Origin: Pseudomonas gozinkensis | Lineage (GTDB): Bacteria > Pseudomonadota > Gammaproteobacteria > Pseudomonadales > Pseudomonadaceae | DNA: 64,000 nucleotides | Assembly: GCF_014863585.1 (NCBI RefSeq) | Contig: NZ_CP062253.1 | Location: 248,001-312,000 of the forward strand | Reading direction: 5' to 3' | Part shown: positions 37,808-47,333 of the stretch, in pieces | Numbering within the stretch: the first letter of the stretch is position 1 | How the letters are laid out: each line of letters begins with the position of its first letter | Program-made: the position numbers and the translations under genes | Notes under the pieces: model-generated | Databases searched by the model: none | What the model was told of the DNA's origin: nothing | Seen by the model: the letters and a program-made list of their open reading frames with translations, nothing else

Positions 37808-37819
37808 TGAATCCTCGTT

Positions 37820-37929
37820 GATCGTTCCCACGCTGTGCGTGGGAATGCATCTGCGTCAAAGGCAGACGCGGAGCGTCCATGGCGGCGTTACCACGCAGAC
37901 GGTTCGACGCCTCGACGTGGGAACGATCG
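37820..37929. repeat. Intergenic hairpin repeat (GTTCCCACGC family), variant right end
   Basis: GATCGTTCCCACGCTGTGCG ... CAGACGGTTCGACGCCTCGA CGTGGGAACGATCG. Shares the altered right end with the copy at 33018-33144. It lies between the divergent AAA-ATPase and efflux genes. Confidence 0.8.
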
Positions 37930-38025
37930 CAGGGAGTATAAGATTCGCGCACACAGACTCGGAACCCTGTTCTAAGCTCACAGTCGTATCGTCACTTGCA
38001 CGTTCGTACACAGGAAGGAGTCTGC

Positions 38026-39129
38026 ATGGCGAGTCCCGGATTGAAAACAGCGGTCATGCTGAGTCTGTTCGCTTTGTTGAGCGCGTGCGGCGAGAAAAAG
38101 GCCCCCGCCGAGTACCTGCCCAGGGTCTTCGTGCAGGAGGTGAACCCCGCCAATTACGCTGCCGCTGTGACCCTCACCGGCGATGTGCAGGCGCGTGTGC
38201 AGACCGAACTGTCGTTCCGGGTCGGCGGCAAGATCATCCAGCGCATGGTCGATGTCGGTGACCGCGTCTCGGCCAAACAAGTGCTGGCCAAACTCGATCC
38301 GAAGGATTTGCAGACCAGCGTCGATTCCGCCCAGGCCCAGGTGGTGGCCGAGCAGGCGCGGGTCAAACAGAGCGCCGCCGCGTTCGTCCGCCAGCAGAAA
38401 CTGTTGCCCAAGGGCTACACCAGCCAGAGCGAATACGATTCCGCGCAGGCCGCACTGCGCAGCAGCCAGAGTGCCTTGAGCGCGGCCCAGGCGCAGTTGG
38501 CCAACGCCAAGGATCAATTGAGCTACACCTCGCTGATCGCCGATGCACCGGGCGTCATCACCGAACGTCAGGCCGAAGTCGGTCAGGTGGTTCAGGCCAC
38601 GGCACCGATTTTCAGCCTGGCCCGGGACGGTGACCGCGACGCCGTGTTCAACGTTTACGAATCCCTGCTGGCCGAGCGGCCGGCGGAGCGCTCGATTGTT
38701 GTCAGCCTGCTCGACAACCCCGCCATCAAGACCACCGGCACCGTGCGTGAAATCACCCCGGCGGTGTCCGCGCAGTCCGGCACGGTGCAGGTCAAGGTCA
38801 GCCTCGACAGCCTGCCGCAGGGGATGCAACTGGGCTCGGTGGTGAGCGCCACGGCCAAGGGCACCGGCAAGTCGGCGGTTGAATTGCCGTGGTCGGCGCT
38901 GACCAAGAACATCAGCGATCCGGCGGTGTGGATGGTTGACGACAAAGGCGAAGCGCAGTTGCACAACGTCACCGTCAGCCGCTACCTGATCGGCAAAGTC
39001 ATCATCAGCGAGGGCCTCAAGGGCGGGGAGAAAGTCATTGTCGCGGGAGGGCAGTTGCTGCATCCGGGGATGAAGGTCGAAATTGCCGAAAACACCTACA
39101 AGGATCTGCAACCGGGAGCACAGCCATGA
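38026..39129 (+). CDS. triA: RND efflux periplasmic adaptor 1 (TriA-like)
   Basis: A 367-residue membrane-fusion lipoprotein. Lipobox LLSACGEK at about residue 19; barrel-sandwich VQTELSFRVGGKIIQRMVDV, a coiled-coil hairpin (about 90-150, QSAAAFVRQQKLLPKGYTSQ) and DAPGVITERQAEVGQVVQAT. ATG 38026 follows AAGGAG; a TTG ten codons earlier is unlikely. It is first in an operon of two adaptors and one pump, the layout of P. aeruginosa triABC (PA0156-PA0158). It overlaps the second adaptor by ATGA. Confidence 0.88.
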   Translation: MASPGLKTAVMLSLFALLSACGEKKAPAEYLPRVFVQEVNPANYAAAVTLTGDVQARVQTELSFRVGGKIIQRMVDVGDRVSAKQVLAKLDPKDLQTSVDSAQAQVVAEQARVKQSAAAFVRQQKLLPKGYTSQSEYDSAQAALRSSQSALSAAQAQLANAKDQLSYTSLIADAPGVITERQAEVGQVVQATAPIFSLARDGDRDAVFNVYESLLAERPAERSIVVSLLDNPAIKTTGTVREITPAVSAQSGTVQVKVSLDSLPQGMQLGSVVSATAKGTGKSAVELPWSALTKNISDPAVWMVDDKGEAQLHNVTVSRYLIGKVIISEGLKGGEKVIVAGGQLLHPGMKVEIAENTYKDLQPGAQP

Positions 39130-40190
39130 AGCGTCTGGGGCTGTTATCCATTGGCGTGTTGCTGGCCGCCTGCTCGAAAAGCGAGCCACCGCCGGAACCG
39201 GTACGGCCGGTGTTGTCGGTCAAGGTCGAAGCAATGAGCGAGGAAAACCTCGGGCGTTTCGCCGGCAGCATTCAGGCGCGCTATGAAAGCAACACCGGTT
39301 TTCGTGTCGGCGGGCGCATTGCCAGCCGCAACGTCGATGTCGGTACCGAGGTGCAGAAGGGCACGCTGCTCGCCACCCTCGATCCGTCCGACCAGCAGAA
39401 CCAGTTGCGTTCGGCCCAGGGCGACCTGGCCAGGGTTCAGGCCCAACTGATCAATGCCCAGGCCAATGCCCGCCGTCAGCAAGCGCTGTTTGATCGCGGC
39501 GTGGGTGCGCAGGCGCAACTGGACATTGCCATGACCGACCTGAAAACCACCCAGGCTTCGCTGGATCAGGCGCGGGCGGCAGTCAATCAAAGCAAGGATC
39601 AACTCGACTACACCGAGTTGCGCTCCGATCACAAAGCCGTGGTGACCGCGTGGAACGCCGAGGCCGGGCAAGTAGTGACGGCGGGCCAGCAAGTGGTGAC
39701 CCTGGCGCAACCGGACATCAAGGAAGCGGTGATCGATCTGCCGGACACCCTGGTCGATGAGATCCCGTCCGACGTGGTGTTTCTGGTGGCCGGGCAGCTC
39801 GACCCGAGCATCAACACCACGGCCACCCTGCGCGAGATCGAACCGCAGGCACAAAGCGCAACGCGCACCCGACGCGCGCGGTTGACTCTGGCCAATACGC
39901 CTGACGGCTTCCGCCTTGGCACGGCGATCAGCGTCACCCTCAGCTCGGCGATCAAGCCGCGTATCGAATTGCCCGTCACAGCGTTGCAGGAGGTCGATGG
40001 CAAACCGCGAATCTGGGTCATCGACACCCAAAGCAAAACCGTCAACCCGCGCGACGTCAGCGTGATCAGCCGCACCGACAGCAGCGTGGTGCTCGCGGGG
40101 GGCGTGAAGAACGGCGAGCGTGTGGTCAGCGCCGGCGTCAACAGTCTCAAACCCGGACAATCCGTGAAACTTGACGAGGACAGTCAATGA
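39126..40190 (+). CDS. triB: RND efflux periplasmic adaptor 2 (TriB-like)
   Basis: A 354-residue membrane-fusion lipoprotein with lipobox LLAACSKS (about residue 16). It has NTGFRVGGRIASRNVDVGTE, a coiled-coil hairpin (about 90-160, NARRQQALFDRGVGAQAQLD), and SDHKAVVTAWNAEAGQVVTA. It is homologous to the first adaptor but clearly different, so the pump probably uses a mixed adaptor ring as reported for TriAB. ATGA overlaps on both sides. Confidence 0.88.
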   Translation: MKRLGLLSIGVLLAACSKSEPPPEPVRPVLSVKVEAMSEENLGRFAGSIQARYESNTGFRVGGRIASRNVDVGTEVQKGTLLATLDPSDQQNQLRSAQGDLARVQAQLINAQANARRQQALFDRGVGAQAQLDIAMTDLKTTQASLDQARAAVNQSKDQLDYTELRSDHKAVVTAWNAEAGQVVTAGQQVVTLAQPDIKEAVIDLPDTLVDEIPSDVVFLVAGQLDPSINTTATLREIEPQAQSATRTRRARLTLANTPDGFRLGTAISVTLSSAIKPRIELPVTALQEVDGKPRIWVIDTQSKTVNPRDVSVISRTDSSVVLAGGVKNGERVVSAGVNSLKPGQSVKLDEDSQ

Positions 40191-43100
40191 AAGGCTCTTT
40201 CAATCTCTCCGAATGGGCCCTCAAGCATCAGTCTTTCGTCTGGTATCTGATGTTCGTCGGATTGCTCATGGGGGTGTTCTCCTACTTCAATCTGGGGCGC
40301 GAGGAAGACCCGTCGTTCACCATCAAGACCATGGTGATCCAGACCAAATGGCCGGGCGCGACCCAAGAGGAAACCCTCAAGCAGGTCACCGACCGCATCG
40401 AGAAAAAACTCGAAGAGCTCGACTCCCTCGATTACGTGAAAAGCTACACGCGCCCCGGCGAATCGACGGTGTACGTGTACCTGCGCGACACCACCAGCGC
40501 CAAGGACATTCCGGAAATCTGGTACCAGGTGCGCAAGAAGATCAACGACATTCGCGGACAGTTTCCGCAAGGCATTCAGGGGCCTGGATTCAACGACGAA
40601 TTCGGTGACGTGTTCGGCTCGGTGTACGCCTTCACCGCCGACGGCCTGACCATGCGCCAGTTGCGCGACTACGTGGAGCAGGCGCGGGCCGAGATCCGCA
40701 ATGTGCCGGGGCTGGGCAAGATCGAGATGATCGGTCAGCAGGACGAAGTGCTCTACCTGAACTTCTCGACCCGCAAACTCGCGGCGCTGGGCATCGATCA
40801 ACGCCAGGTGGTGCAGAGCCTGCAATCGCAGAACGCCGTGACCCCGGCCGGTGTCATCGAGGCGGGGCCCGAGCGGATTTCGGTGCGGACTTCGGGGCAG
40901 TTCGCTTCGGAGAAAGACCTGGCCGAGGTCAATCTCAAGCTCAACGACCGCTTCTATCGCCTGGCCGATGTGGCCGATATCAGCCGTGGCTACGTCGACC
41001 CGGCCACACCGGAATTCCGTTTCGACGGCAAGCCGGCGATCGGTCTGGCGATTGCCATGCAGAAGGGCGGCAACGTCCAGGAGTTCGGCAAGGCCCTGCA
41101 TAAACGCATCGATGAGCTGACGGCAGATCTGCCGGTCGGCGTGGGTGTGCACACGGTGTCCGATCAGGCGGTGGTGGTGGAGGAAGCCGTCGGCGGCTTC
41201 ACCAGCGCGTTGTTCGAAGCGGTGGTGATCGTGCTGGTGGTCAGCTTCATCAGTCTCGGCGTGCGCGCCGGGCTGGTGGTGGCGTGCTCGATCCCGCTGG
41301 TGCTGGCGATGGTGTTCGTGTTCATGGAGTACAGCGGCATCACCATGCAGCGGATTTCCCTCGGCGCTCTGATCATTGCCCTCGGCCTGTTGGTGGACGA
41401 TGCGATGATTACCGTGGAAATGATGGTCACGCGGCTGGAAATGGGCGAGAGCAAGGAGGAGGCGGCGACATTCGCCTACACCTCGACGGCGTTCCCGATG
41501 CTCACCGGTACGCTGGTGACGGTCGCCGGTTTCGTCCCCATCGGCCTCAACGCCAGTTCTGCCGGCGAGTACACCTACACGCTGTTCGCGGTGATTGCCG
41601 TGGCGATGATCGTGTCCTGGATCGTGGCGGTGTTCTTCGCACCGGTGATCGGCGTGCACATTCTCAGCACCAACGTGAAACCCCATGAGGCCGAGCCGGG
41701 GCGCGTTGGCCGCGCATTCAACGGCGGCTTGCTGTGGTGCATGCGCAATCGCTGGTGGGCCATCGGCATCACCGTGCTGTTGTTTGTGCTGGCGGTGTTC
41801 TGCATGCGCTTTGTGCAGAATCAGTTCTTCCCGTCCTCGGATCGACCGGAAATCCTCGTCGACCTCAACCTGCCGCAGAATGCCTCGATCGACGAGACCC
41901 GCAAGGCCGTCGACAAACTCGAGGCCACGCTCAAGGGCGACGCGGACATCGTGCGCTGGAGCACCTACATCGGCCAGGGTGCGATCCGTTTCTACCTGCC
42001 ACTCGACCAGCAATTGCAGAACCCGTACTACGCGCAACTGGTGATCGTCAGCAAAGACTTCGAAGCCCGCGAGGCTTTGAGTCAGCGCCTGCGCGAACGG
42101 CTGCACAAGGACTTCGTCGGCATCGGCAGCTACGTGCAGGCGCTGGAAATGGGCCCGCCGGTGGGGCGTCCGATCCAGTACCGGATCAGCGGCAAGGACA
42201 TCGATCAGGTGCGCAGGCACGCCATCGACCTGGCGACTGAGCTGGACAAGAACGAGCACATCGGCGAGATCATTTACGACTGGAACGAGCCGGGCAAGGT
42301 CCTGCGCATCGACATCGCCCAGGACAAGGCGCGCCAGCTCGGGCTGTCGTCCGAAGACGTGGCGAACCTGATGAACAGCATCGTCAGTGGCGCCCCGCTG
42401 ACCCAGGTCAACGACGATATCTACCTGATCAACGTGGTCGGTCGCGCGGTGAGTTCGGAACGCGGTACGCCGGAAACCCTGCAGAACCTGCAGATCGTCA
42501 CGCCCAACGGCACGTCGATTCCCTTGCTGGCCTTCGCCACGGTTCGTTACGAGCTGGAGCAGCCGCTGGTGTGGCGTCGTGACCGCCTGCCGACCATCAC
42601 CATCAAGGCGTCGGTGCGTGACGAGATTCAGCCGACCGATCTGGTGAAAATCCTCAAGCCATCCATTGATGACTTCGCAGCCAAACTGCCAGTCGGCTAC
42701 AAGGTCGCCACCGGCGGTACGGTCGAGGAGAGTGGCAAGGCGCAGGGGCCGATTGCCAAGGTGTTGCCGCTGATGCTGTTCCTGATGGCGACCTTCCTGA
42801 TGATTCAGTTGCACAGCGTGCAGAAGCTGTTCCTGGTGGCCAGTGTCGCGCCACTGGGGCTGATCGGCGTGGTGCTGGCGCTGGTGCCGACCGGCACGCC
42901 GATGGGCTTCGTGGCGATCCTCGGGATTCTGGCGCTGATCGGCATCATCATCCGCAACTCGGTGATCCTCGTGACCCAGATCGACGAGTTCGAGCGCAAA
43001 GGCTACGCGCCGTGGGATGCGGTGGTGGAAGCGACGGAGCACCGGCGCCGGCCGATCCTGCTCACCGCAGCGGCGGCAAGCATGGGCATGATCCCGATCG

Positions 43101-43240
43101 CCCGGGAAGTGTTCTGGGGGCCGATGGCCTACGCGATGATCGGCGGGATCGTGATAGCGACCCTGCTGACGCTGCTGTTTCTACCGGCGCTGTACGTGGC
43201 CTGGTACAAGATTCGCGAGCCGAAGAAAGAGGCGCAGTAA
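40187..43240 (+). CDS. triC: RND efflux pump (TriC-like)
   Basis: A 1017-residue inner-membrane proton-driven exporter. It has twelve membrane helices in the RND arrangement, two large periplasmic loops (about 35-335 and 550-850), and the proton-relay pair D404/D405 in LGLLVDDAMITVEMMV. TriC with TriAB and OpmH exports triclosan and other compounds in P. aeruginosa; substrates here are unknown. No outer-membrane channel gene is adjacent, as in the tri locus. The start overlaps triB by ATGA. Confidence 0.92.
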   Translation: MKGSFNLSEWALKHQSFVWYLMFVGLLMGVFSYFNLGREEDPSFTIKTMVIQTKWPGATQEETLKQVTDRIEKKLEELDSLDYVKSYTRPGESTVYVYLRDTTSAKDIPEIWYQVRKKINDIRGQFPQGIQGPGFNDEFGDVFGSVYAFTADGLTMRQLRDYVEQARAEIRNVPGLGKIEMIGQQDEVLYLNFSTRKLAALGIDQRQVVQSLQSQNAVTPAGVIEAGPERISVRTSGQFASEKDLAEVNLKLNDRFYRLADVADISRGYVDPATPEFRFDGKPAIGLAIAMQKGGNVQEFGKALHKRIDELTADLPVGVGVHTVSDQAVVVEEAVGGFTSALFEAVVIVLVVSFISLGVRAGLVVACSIPLVLAMVFVFMEYSGITMQRISLGALIIALGLLVDDAMITVEMMVTRLEMGESKEEAATFAYTSTAFPMLTGTLVTVAGFVPIGLNASSAGEYTYTLFAVIAVAMIVSWIVAVFFAPVIGVHILSTNVKPHEAEPGRVGRAFNGGLLWCMRNRWWAIGITVLLFVLAVFCMRFVQNQFFPSSDRPEILVDLNLPQNASIDETRKAVDKLEATLKGDADIVRWSTYIGQGAIRFYLPLDQQLQNPYYAQLVIVSKDFEAREALSQRLRERLHKDFVGIGSYVQALEMGPPVGRPIQYRISGKDIDQVRRHAIDLATELDKNEHIGEIIYDWNEPGKVLRIDIAQDKARQLGLSSEDVANLMNSIVSGAPLTQVNDDIYLINVVGRAVSSERGTPETLQNLQIVTPNGTSIPLLAFATVRYELEQPLVWRRDRLPTITIKASVRDEIQPTDLVKILKPSIDDFAAKLPVGYKVATGGTVEESGKAQGPIAKVLPLMLFLMATFLMIQLHSVQKLFLVASVAPLGLIGVVLALVPTGTPMGFVAILGILALIGIIIRNSVILVTQIDEFERKGYAPWDAVVEATEHRRRPILLTAAAASMGMIPIAREVFWGPMAYAMIGGIVIATLLTLLFLPALYVAWYKIREPKKEAQ

Positions 43241-43266
43241 GGCGAGCGCCTTGCGCTCATCGCCAA

Positions 43267-43896
43267 CTACACGGCTTTGCGCCAGACACTCGCCAGCCAG
43301 GGCTGCTGCTCACGCGGCAGCCCTGCCGGCCGGTAGTAATGTTCCAGCTCGACAAACCCGGCAGCGGTCAACAATCCGCGCCAGGCTTGCAGATCGTGAT
43401 ACGAGCCATAACGCGGCCCGTTCCAGCCCTCACGGTTGTCCCCTCGCGGATTGGAGCTGAACAGCACGCCGCCCGGTTTCAATGTCCCGTGCAACTGCTT
43501 CAAGACCCGGGGCAATTCCTGCAACGGCACATGAAACAGCACCGCGTTGGCGAAGATCCCATCGAAGCGCTCTGCCGGCAGATCCAGCTTCAGAAAGTCC
43601 TGGCACCACACCTCGCAACCGCTGTCTTCCCGGGCCATCTGCGCGAATTTCTCCGCGCCGTCGAGACCGACGGCGACGTGCCCCTTCCGGGTGAACGTCT
43701 GCAGATCCCGCCCCGGCCCGCAGCCGAAATCGAGGATGGAGAACGGTACCTCGGCCTGAATGTGCCGCAACAGCGCATCGATGTTCTGGCTGACGTCGTG
43801 ATCGCGGGTGCCTTCGCGAAAGTCTTCGGCTACGGAGTTGTAGTGGCCAAGGGTGGTGGCGGTGATCTGCTCAAGGTCGACAGGAGTCTGTTTCAT
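43267..43896 (-). CDS. SAM-dependent class I methyltransferase
   Basis: A 209-residue methyltransferase. Motif I is ILDFGCGPGRDLQTF (about 54-68), the acidic loop VGLDGAEKF follows, then DGIFANAVLFHVP and LKPGGVLFSSNPRGDNREGW. The start MKQTPVDLEQITATTLGHYN is typical of a small Pseudomonas family of unknown substrate. AGGAGTCTGTTTC precedes the ATG. It is convergent with triC. Confidence 0.88.
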   Translation of the reverse strand: MKQTPVDLEQITATTLGHYNSVAEDFREGTRDHDVSQNIDALLRHIQAEVPFSILDFGCGPGRDLQTFTRKGHVAVGLDGAEKFAQMAREDSGCEVWCQDFLKLDLPAERFDGIFANAVLFHVPLQELPRVLKQLHGTLKPGGVLFSSNPRGDNREGWNGPRYGSYHDLQAWRGLLTAAGFVELEHYYRPAGLPREQQPWLASVWRKAV

Positions 43897-44092
43897 GGTC
43901 GGGCTGCGATGGCAATCGGGTTATCGGAATATACGCGATGCGGGAGAGGCCAGTGGTACCAGGCATCGCCATCAGGTCTGTACGGATGTCCTAACTATTT
44001 ACCGCACGGCGTGCTCGGGCAGCGGCTGAAATAGCGCCTGCGCGATAGACGGCTGTCGCGTTGTCTGTCCTTTTCAATCGGGAGGGACTTAC

Positions 44093-45520
44093 TTGAAAAC
44101 AGGATTTCCCATGGTCACAAGTCGCAAACCCTCCGTCGCTTCATCGCCCGTTCGCCCTGAGCCGGGCTCAACCCCGAGCCGCGTTCGGCCTGGCAGTCCA
44201 CGCTTGATCGACGAGCCGGTATTGAAGGTTTCCCGGCTTGCGTCGCCAGTCGCCGACAGTCAGCCCCGACTCCCGACCATTGCCGATGCCGTCAGGATCA
44301 GCCCGTTGCCGCTCGCCGAAAGTGCTTCCATTCGTTCGGTACTGCTGTCGCTGAAACAATATCGACTGAGCCTTTCGGTCCGCCTGCCGGAGCCCGATGC
44401 CCAAGGCCTCAGGTCCTTCAAGGGTCGCCAGTTCGTCGATGTCGGTCCAGGCGAAATCGTGCAGGTTCAGCGAGATACGACCACGGGCGAATACCGGGCG
44501 ATGCTGCCGTCCGAAGGGGTTGCGTCAGGACCGACGCTGGTACTTGATCGGCAGACGATGATCTGGAAGGCCGAGCAAGTATCGATCCTGTCCGACATCA
44601 ATGGCGTCATCAACGATCGGGTGGATTCCAGCGCCGACAGCTTGAGGCATTCGGCCTCGCCAGATTCACCGGGCAGGTTCTATGAAGGTCGTGATGACCG
44701 GTTCGAGCGGCAGGTTTCTGAAACCGTGACCATTGTTGCGCGCGGTCTGGAACAGTTTTCCCCGCAGCATTCAGCCATTCTGCGCACGAAGTTGAGAGCG
44801 ACGCAGCGGATATTCTCCGATGCCAAGGATGGCGTCACGGCGAACTATGTCGAGGCGGCAGGGATACTCGAGGGGTATTTCGGCCAGCATCATGAGCTCG
44901 TCAGCGAGCGGTTTACCGATTGCCTTTCACGGGGCGAGGCGCTGTCAAGGGAGTATCAGGGGCCGTGGGGGCTGGACAAGTTCGTGGCCGTCGAGTCTGA
45001 CCCGGATCGCAGTGCCTGGATGTACCCGCTCGACTTCCATGGCCGTTTTTTCATCAGTCTGAACTGGCTCGACGCGGGGGACTATGCCTCCGTTCTGGGG
45101 CATGAAATGTTGCACACCAACAGGGTCAACCGGTTCGTCAGTGTCGGGCCCGGTGCGCTGGATTTCTTTTATCTGGATGCCCAATTGGGACACGCCCTGG
45201 ATCGTCCCGTCCCTGTTTACGAGATCGCCGAGCAAGGTATTTCCGAAGTCATCATGCAGGGCGGTTTGACCGTGGCGTATCTGGAGGGCTTCACAAGTGA
45301 CCATGACAGTTTCATCGCCGGGGTAGCACACCGTCTGGGGCGGTCGGACAAGCTGGACATTCAGATGGCTGTCGATCTGTTCAATGCCAACCCCTCCGTA
45401 CGCTCTCAAATGGCTTCGAATAATGCCGACAGCATCATCTATGCGGCGAAAAGCCTGCAGACACTGCATATGGCGCGAACAGCCGACAGCCAACTGATGA
45501 GCCGTTTGCTGGTGAGCTGA
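44093..45520 (+). CDS. Putative zinc-metallopeptidase toxin/effector (HExxH)
   Basis: A 475-residue protein with no signal peptide and a Ser/Pro-rich N-terminus (1-60). Residues 100-160 (GRQFVDVGPGEIVQVQRDTT, YRAMLPSEG--SGPTLVLD) resemble a linker module seen in large Pseudomonas toxins, by recall. The core has a zinc motif HEMLH at 337-341 in VLGHEMLHTNRVNRF, and downstream EIAEQGISEVIMQGG could supply a further ligand. The TTG at 44093 is chosen because GGGAGGG lies 6 bases upstream; the next ATG is at 44111. The gene stands alone between unrelated genes, ended by the hairpin at 45537. Secretion route and target unknown. Confidence 0.7.
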   Translation: MKTGFPMVTSRKPSVASSPVRPEPGSTPSRVRPGSPRLIDEPVLKVSRLASPVADSQPRLPTIADAVRISPLPLAESASIRSVLLSLKQYRLSLSVRLPEPDAQGLRSFKGRQFVDVGPGEIVQVQRDTTTGEYRAMLPSEGVASGPTLVLDRQTMIWKAEQVSILSDINGVINDRVDSSADSLRHSASPDSPGRFYEGRDDRFERQVSETVTIVARGLEQFSPQHSAILRTKLRATQRIFSDAKDGVTANYVEAAGILEGYFGQHHELVSERFTDCLSRGEALSREYQGPWGLDKFVAVESDPDRSAWMYPLDFHGRFFISLNWLDAGDYASVLGHEMLHTNRVNRFVSVGPGALDFFYLDAQLGHALDRPVPVYEIAEQGISEVIMQGGLTVAYLEGFTSDHDSFIAGVAHRLGRSDKLDIQMAVDLFNANPSVRSQMASNNADSIIYAAKSLQTLHMARTADSQLMSRLLVS

Positions 45521-45536
45521 ACCCTGGCCCGGCGAG

Positions 45537-45566
45537 GCCCGAAAGCGGTCAGTTCCGCTTTCGGGC
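45537..45566. terminator. Bidirectional hairpin terminator
   Basis: A perfect 12-base stem GCCCGAAAGCGG / CCGCTTTCGGGC with a 6-base loop, in the 52-base gap between the convergent metallopeptidase and metI genes. No T-run, but the place suggests a shared terminator. Confidence 0.75.
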
Positions 45567-45572
45567 GAGGGC

Positions 45573-46217
45573 TCAGCGCTTGTTCAACCCCCGCGCCAGG
45601 CGATCGCCGCCCAGTTGAATCATCGCCACCAGCGCCACCAGCAGTACGATCACGGTCAGCATGATCTGGCTGTCGAAACGCTGATAGCCATAGCGATAAG
45701 CGATGTCGCCCAGACCGCCGGCGCCAATCGCCCCGGCCATGGCCGACGAGTTGATCATCGTCACCAGGGTGATGGTGAAACCGCCAACGATCCCCGGCAG
45801 CGCTTCGGGCAACAGCACATGCCAGACAATGTGCCAGCGCCGGCAGCCCATGGCCTGCGCGGCTTCGATCAGGCCGTAATCGACTTCACGCAGGCTCACC
45901 TCGGCAATCCGCGCAAAGAACGGCGTGGCCGCGATGGTCAGCGGCACGACGGCCGCCCACACGCCGTAGGTGGTGCCGACGATCAGCCGGGTGAACGGGA
46001 TCAGCGCCACCATCAAAATCAGGAACGGGATCGAGCGAAACAGGTTCACGAACGCACCCAGCGCGCGATTGAGCACCGGCGCTTCGTAGATCCCGCCCTT
46101 GTCGCTGGTGACCAGAATCACCGCCATCGGAATCCCCGCCAGCAGTGCGATCAACGATGACACGCCGACCATCAGAAACGTGTCGATGAAACCCTGCAAC
46201 AAGCGATCAAACCACAT
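45573..46217 (-). CDS. metI: Methionine-type ABC permease MetI
   Basis: A 214-residue inner-membrane subunit with five helices and the MetI words [20 protein letters not shown], the contact loop [20 protein letters not shown], and [20 protein letters not shown]. The ATG at 46217 overlaps the end of metN by 11 bases and has GAGGTACTGGGTT upstream. Last gene of metQ-metN-metI. With the flavin enzymes upstream, the real substrate may be a methionine-related organosulfur compound. Confidence 0.94.
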   Translation of the reverse strand: MWFDRLLQGFIDTFLMVGVSSLIALLAGIPMAVILVTSDKGGIYEAPVLNRALGAFVNLFRSIPFLILMVALIPFTRLIVGTTYGVWAAVVPLTIAATPFFARIAEVSLREVDYGLIEAAQAMGCRRWHIVWHVLLPEALPGIVGGFTITLVTMINSSAMAGAIGAGGLGDIAYRYGYQRFDSQIMLTVIVLLVALVAMIQLGGDRLARGLNKR

Positions 46218-47331
46218 AACCCAGTACCTCCGTGCGTTGTGCCCATTGGCTGGCACGCTGACGCAATTGCTCGGCGTTCAGCTTCGAGCCTGCCACCGCC
46301 AGCAACAGTTGCCCGAGCGCGTGGCCCTGAATCCGTTCCACGCCGCCCTGAAGCAATTTCACCCGGCCACCGAGGGCGGCGAACAGTGCGGCCAGATCCG
46401 GTTCGTCCTGCTGGTTGCCGGTGAACTGCAAACGCAGCACCACGGCCGCGTCGGACGACGACGGTTGCGCCTGCAAACGGCTTTGCAACTCTTCGGGCAA
46501 AGCGTGCTGTAACGGTGCGAGCAAGGTCTGACTGACCTCGTGCTGCGGGTTGCCGAACACTTCCCAGACCGGGCCTTGCTCGACGATGCGGCCATGTTCC
46601 AGGACGACGACGCGGTCGCAGATTTCCCGGATCACGGCCATCTCGTGGGTGATCAGCACGATGGTCAGGCCCAGGCGTTTGTTGATCTCGCGCAGCAGGC
46701 CGAGGATCGACTGGGTGGTTTCCGGATCCAGTGCCGAGGTAGCTTCGTCGCAGAGCAGAATGTCCGGGTCGTGCACCAGCGCCCGGGCAATGCCGACACG
46801 CTGTTTCTGCCCGCCGGACAACTGCGCCGGATAGGCCTTGTGCTTGGCTTGCAGGCCCACCAGTTCCAGCAGGTCGCGAACCTTTTTCTCCCGTTGTTCC
46901 CTCGGGACGCCGGCGACTTTCAGCGGCAGCTCGACGTTCTGCCACACCGTTTTCGCCGACATCAGGTTGAAGTGCTGGAAGATCATGCCGATTCGCCGCC
47001 GCAGGGCGACGAGACGATCCTCGTCGTACTCGCCGATGTCCACCTGATCGATCAGCACCCGGCCCGAGGTCGGTTGTTCGAGGCGATTGATGGTCCGGAT
47101 CAGCGACGACTTGCCGGCGCCGCTGCGACCGATGATGCCGAACACTTCACCGCGCTGGATCGCCAGGTCGATGCCTTGCAGGGCGGCGACCGGGCCTTGT
47201 TTGCCGTCGTAGGTTTTGCCGAGCCCGACGAAACGCACATGGGCGCGGTTCAGCTCGGGATGTAGCTCGGTGCGCTGTGCCAGCGCGGGTGGCTCTGGAA
47301 GATCCAGTCGCCGTTGAATGGCTGCCGTCAT
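46207..47331 (-). CDS. metN: Methionine-type ABC ATPase MetN
   Basis: A 374-residue ATPase. Walker [10 protein letters not shown] (about 69-77), Q-loop FQHFNLM, signature [15 protein letters not shown], Walker [18 protein letters not shown] and switch ITHEMAVI. The C-terminal 90 residues ([40 protein letters not shown]) form the NIL domain that in MetN binds methionine and inhibits transport. An N-terminal extension of about 30 residues precedes the ATPase core. Two bases separate it from metQ. Confidence 0.95.
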   Translation of the reverse strand: MTAAIQRRLDLPEPPALAQRTELHPELNRAHVRFVGLGKTYDGKQGPVAALQGIDLAIQRGEVFGIIGRSGAGKSSLIRTINRLEQPTSGRVLIDQVDIGEYDEDRLVALRRRIGMIFQHFNLMSAKTVWQNVELPLKVAGVPREQREKKVRDLLELVGLQAKHKAYPAQLSGGQKQRVGIARALVHDPDILLCDEATSALDPETTQSILGLLREINKRLGLTIVLITHEMAVIREICDRVVVLEHGRIVEQGPVWEVFGNPQHEVSQTLLAPLQHALPEELQSRLQAQPSSSDAAVVLRLQFTGNQQDEPDLAALFAALGGRVKLLQGGVERIQGHALGQLLLAVAGSKLNAEQLRQRASQWAQRTEVLGYVV

Positions 47332-47333
47332 CC

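Noticed and set aside
40184..43042. Long open frame of 952 codons on the minus strand opposite triC
   Set aside because: Its translation is His/Arg/Gln-rich without any domain, as expected for the antisense of a GC-rich gene. The plus strand encodes a complete RND pump.
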